A program made the translations under genes and the position numbers. DNA of 5,325 nucleotides from Micavibrio aeruginosavorus (GTDB taxonomy: Bacteria > Pseudomonadota > Alphaproteobacteria > UBA9219), in contig DYNT01000044.1 of NCBI GenBank assembly GCA_020720905.1, positions 4,032 to 9,356 on the forward strand, given 5' to 3'. Shown here piece by piece: positions 4,645 through 5,325 of this stretch. Each line of letters begins with the position of its first letter. The first letter of the stretch is position 1. The notes beneath the pieces were generated by a model that saw nothing but the letters and a program-made list of their open reading frames with translations, was not told the origin of the DNA and made no database searches.

Positions 4645-5144
4645 AAAAACCTTGTTTCTTCCACGGTAAGCGTCCAAAATTGGAACGCACAGGATGACCT
4701 TAAACACCAAGAAAAAAACCCAATAGAATCAACGAAACGGGTCAAAAAAGGCCTCTGTGATGCGATTCATGGCTACTAGGAGACGCTTTTCGAGTCTGTT
4801 GGAGAGCTTTAACCAACTATGTCGTTGATCTATAACGATTCTGGCCAAATCGATGACCCCCTGTATCCCCTTGAAAACAAACACTTTTCTGAATCATCGT
4901 TTTGCGGAAGCTAAAATTCGTGAAGTTTTGGGGAAAGGTACTTTTCTGCCCCCCCCCGTCATCAATTCTGTTGAAGAAGGGGACAGGAGAAAAACCCGTC
5001 AAGGTCTATGAGTCCTTTCATAGGGCGATTGATTTTCCAAACTCTTTATTCACGAGAGGGATAGCCTATCTTTAACAGAAGTTTTGCGTTTATCGTGATC
5101 ACGCGTTATGATACCTGCAAACACACAACCCAAAGAGGCAAGCC
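4645..5144. other. 500-bp intergenic region with no convincing gene
   Basis: No strong coding signal or RNA gene was recognised. Small hairpins are present: GCGTCC (4670-4675) with GGAACGC (4682-4688, one bulge) just past pgeF, GTTGG/CCAAC (4798-4817), and CTATGA (5006-5011) with TCATAG (5018-5023). None is followed by a proper T-run, so no pgeF terminator can be placed. Short open stretches occur in all three plus frames: 4819-4914 (31 aa), 4853-5011 (52 aa) and a stop-to-stop frame of about 60 codons ending at 5073. A C9 tract lies at 4949-4957. The patchwork could be a decayed gene or chance. The promoter of the next gene is at the right end. Confidence 0.6.
5084..5112 (+). promoter_or_regulatory. 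Candidate sigma-70-type promoter for the DUF4389 gene, with a palindrome in the spacer
   Basis: TTGCGT (5084-5089) and TATGAT (5107-5112) are separated by exactly 17 bases; the -10 matches consensus at five of six positions and the -35 has the key TTG. Transcription would start near 5119, giving a leader of about 25 bases with GAGG upstream of the ATG at 5145. The perfect 10-bp palindrome CGTGATCACG (5094-5103) sits inside the spacer, where a bound repressor would block RNA polymerase; that regulatory role is inference. Confidence 0.5.
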
Positions 5145-5325
5145 ATGAACGATCTTATCGATGAAGAAGCCCTGAAAAAGAACGTCAAGGACAAGGATAC
5201 GTGGTTGCGCTTTGTGTATCTGGTCGTGTTCGGCTTTGCCTTTTACCTGTCCATTATCCTGACATTCGCCACCTCGATCTTCCAGTTTTTGGCGAAGTTG
5301 TTCGGCGGCCATTCCTTTGTCGGCC
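5145..5325 (+). CDS. DUF4389-like small membrane protein, N-terminal part (runs off right edge)
   Basis: Sixty codons are present before the window ends. The charged N-terminus (about residues 1-20) ends in KDKDTWLRFVYLVVFGFAFY, followed by one long hydrophobic stretch (about 21-50) and LAKLFGG. A short polar lead, a TWLR-type start of the helix, a strongly hydrophobic segment and a QFL-x-L-FGG end resemble DUF4389 proteins, small bacterial inner-membrane proteins of unknown function. The ATG is supported by AGAGGC about 7 bases upstream and a promoter candidate just before it. It is codirectional with pgeF but 500 bp away and probably transcribed separately. The family call rests on recalled pattern and half the protein. 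Confidence 0.65.
   Translation, partial: MNDLIDEEALKKNVKDKDTWLRFVYLVVFGFAFYLSIILTFATSIFQFLAKLFGGHSFVG

Noticed and set aside
4817..5002. 61-codon minus-strand ORF in the pgeF-DUF4389 gap
   Set aside because: Low-complexity composition (GGGQK from the C9 tract), no ribosome-binding site recognised, no family resemblance.

Overview
The window looks like chromosomal DNA of an alphaproteobacterium, with moderately GC-rich genes and AT-rich gaps. The main argument is gene content and order. A YbjN-domain gene and a UbiK/BMFP-family gene lie on the minus strand. They are divergent from a plus-strand run of lgt, an NDUFAF7/MidA-type methyltransferase gene and pgeF. From family knowledge, this neighbourhood is typical of Alphaproteobacteria. 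A partial gene at the left edge starts like an alphaproteobacterial phasin, and a partial gene at the right edge starts like a DUF4389 membrane protein. I cannot name the genus.

Layout. 1-89 (-): start of a probable phasin. 90-309: leader with an 11-bp direct repeat and a weak terminator-like palindrome. 310-813 (-): YbjN-domain protein. 814-1066: spacer with a plus-oriented hairpin plus T-run that matches no plus-strand gene. 1067-1372 (-): UbiK-type factor. 1373-1799: divergent intergenic region holding a 141-bp palindromic dispersed repeat (1461-1601) and a second structure framed by a perfect 16-bp inverted repeat (1659-1747). 1800-2603 (+): lgt. 2600-3655 (+): methyltransferase, overlapping lgt by ATGA. 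3656-3864: gap mostly filled by a second palindromic repeat (3690-3815). 3865-4644 (+): pgeF. 4645-5144: 500 bp with no convincing gene. 5145-5325 (+): DUF4389-like membrane protein, cut by the window end, behind a good promoter candidate.

How the genes fit together. lgt starts lipoprotein maturation at the inner membrane, and pgeF edits mis-made peptidoglycan precursors, so both serve the cell envelope. UbiK assists ubiquinone synthesis, and the MidA/NDUFAF7 family is tied to respiratory complex I assembly, so both touch respiration. The phasin points to polyhydroxyalkanoate granules. The genes themselves are ordinary housekeeping genes and I see no clear new multi-gene system. The noteworthy material is intergenic: two palindromic elements with GTCAT...ATGAC ends, the long inverted repeat before lgt, an unassigned terminator, two long G/C homopolymers and a stop-interrupted reading frame.
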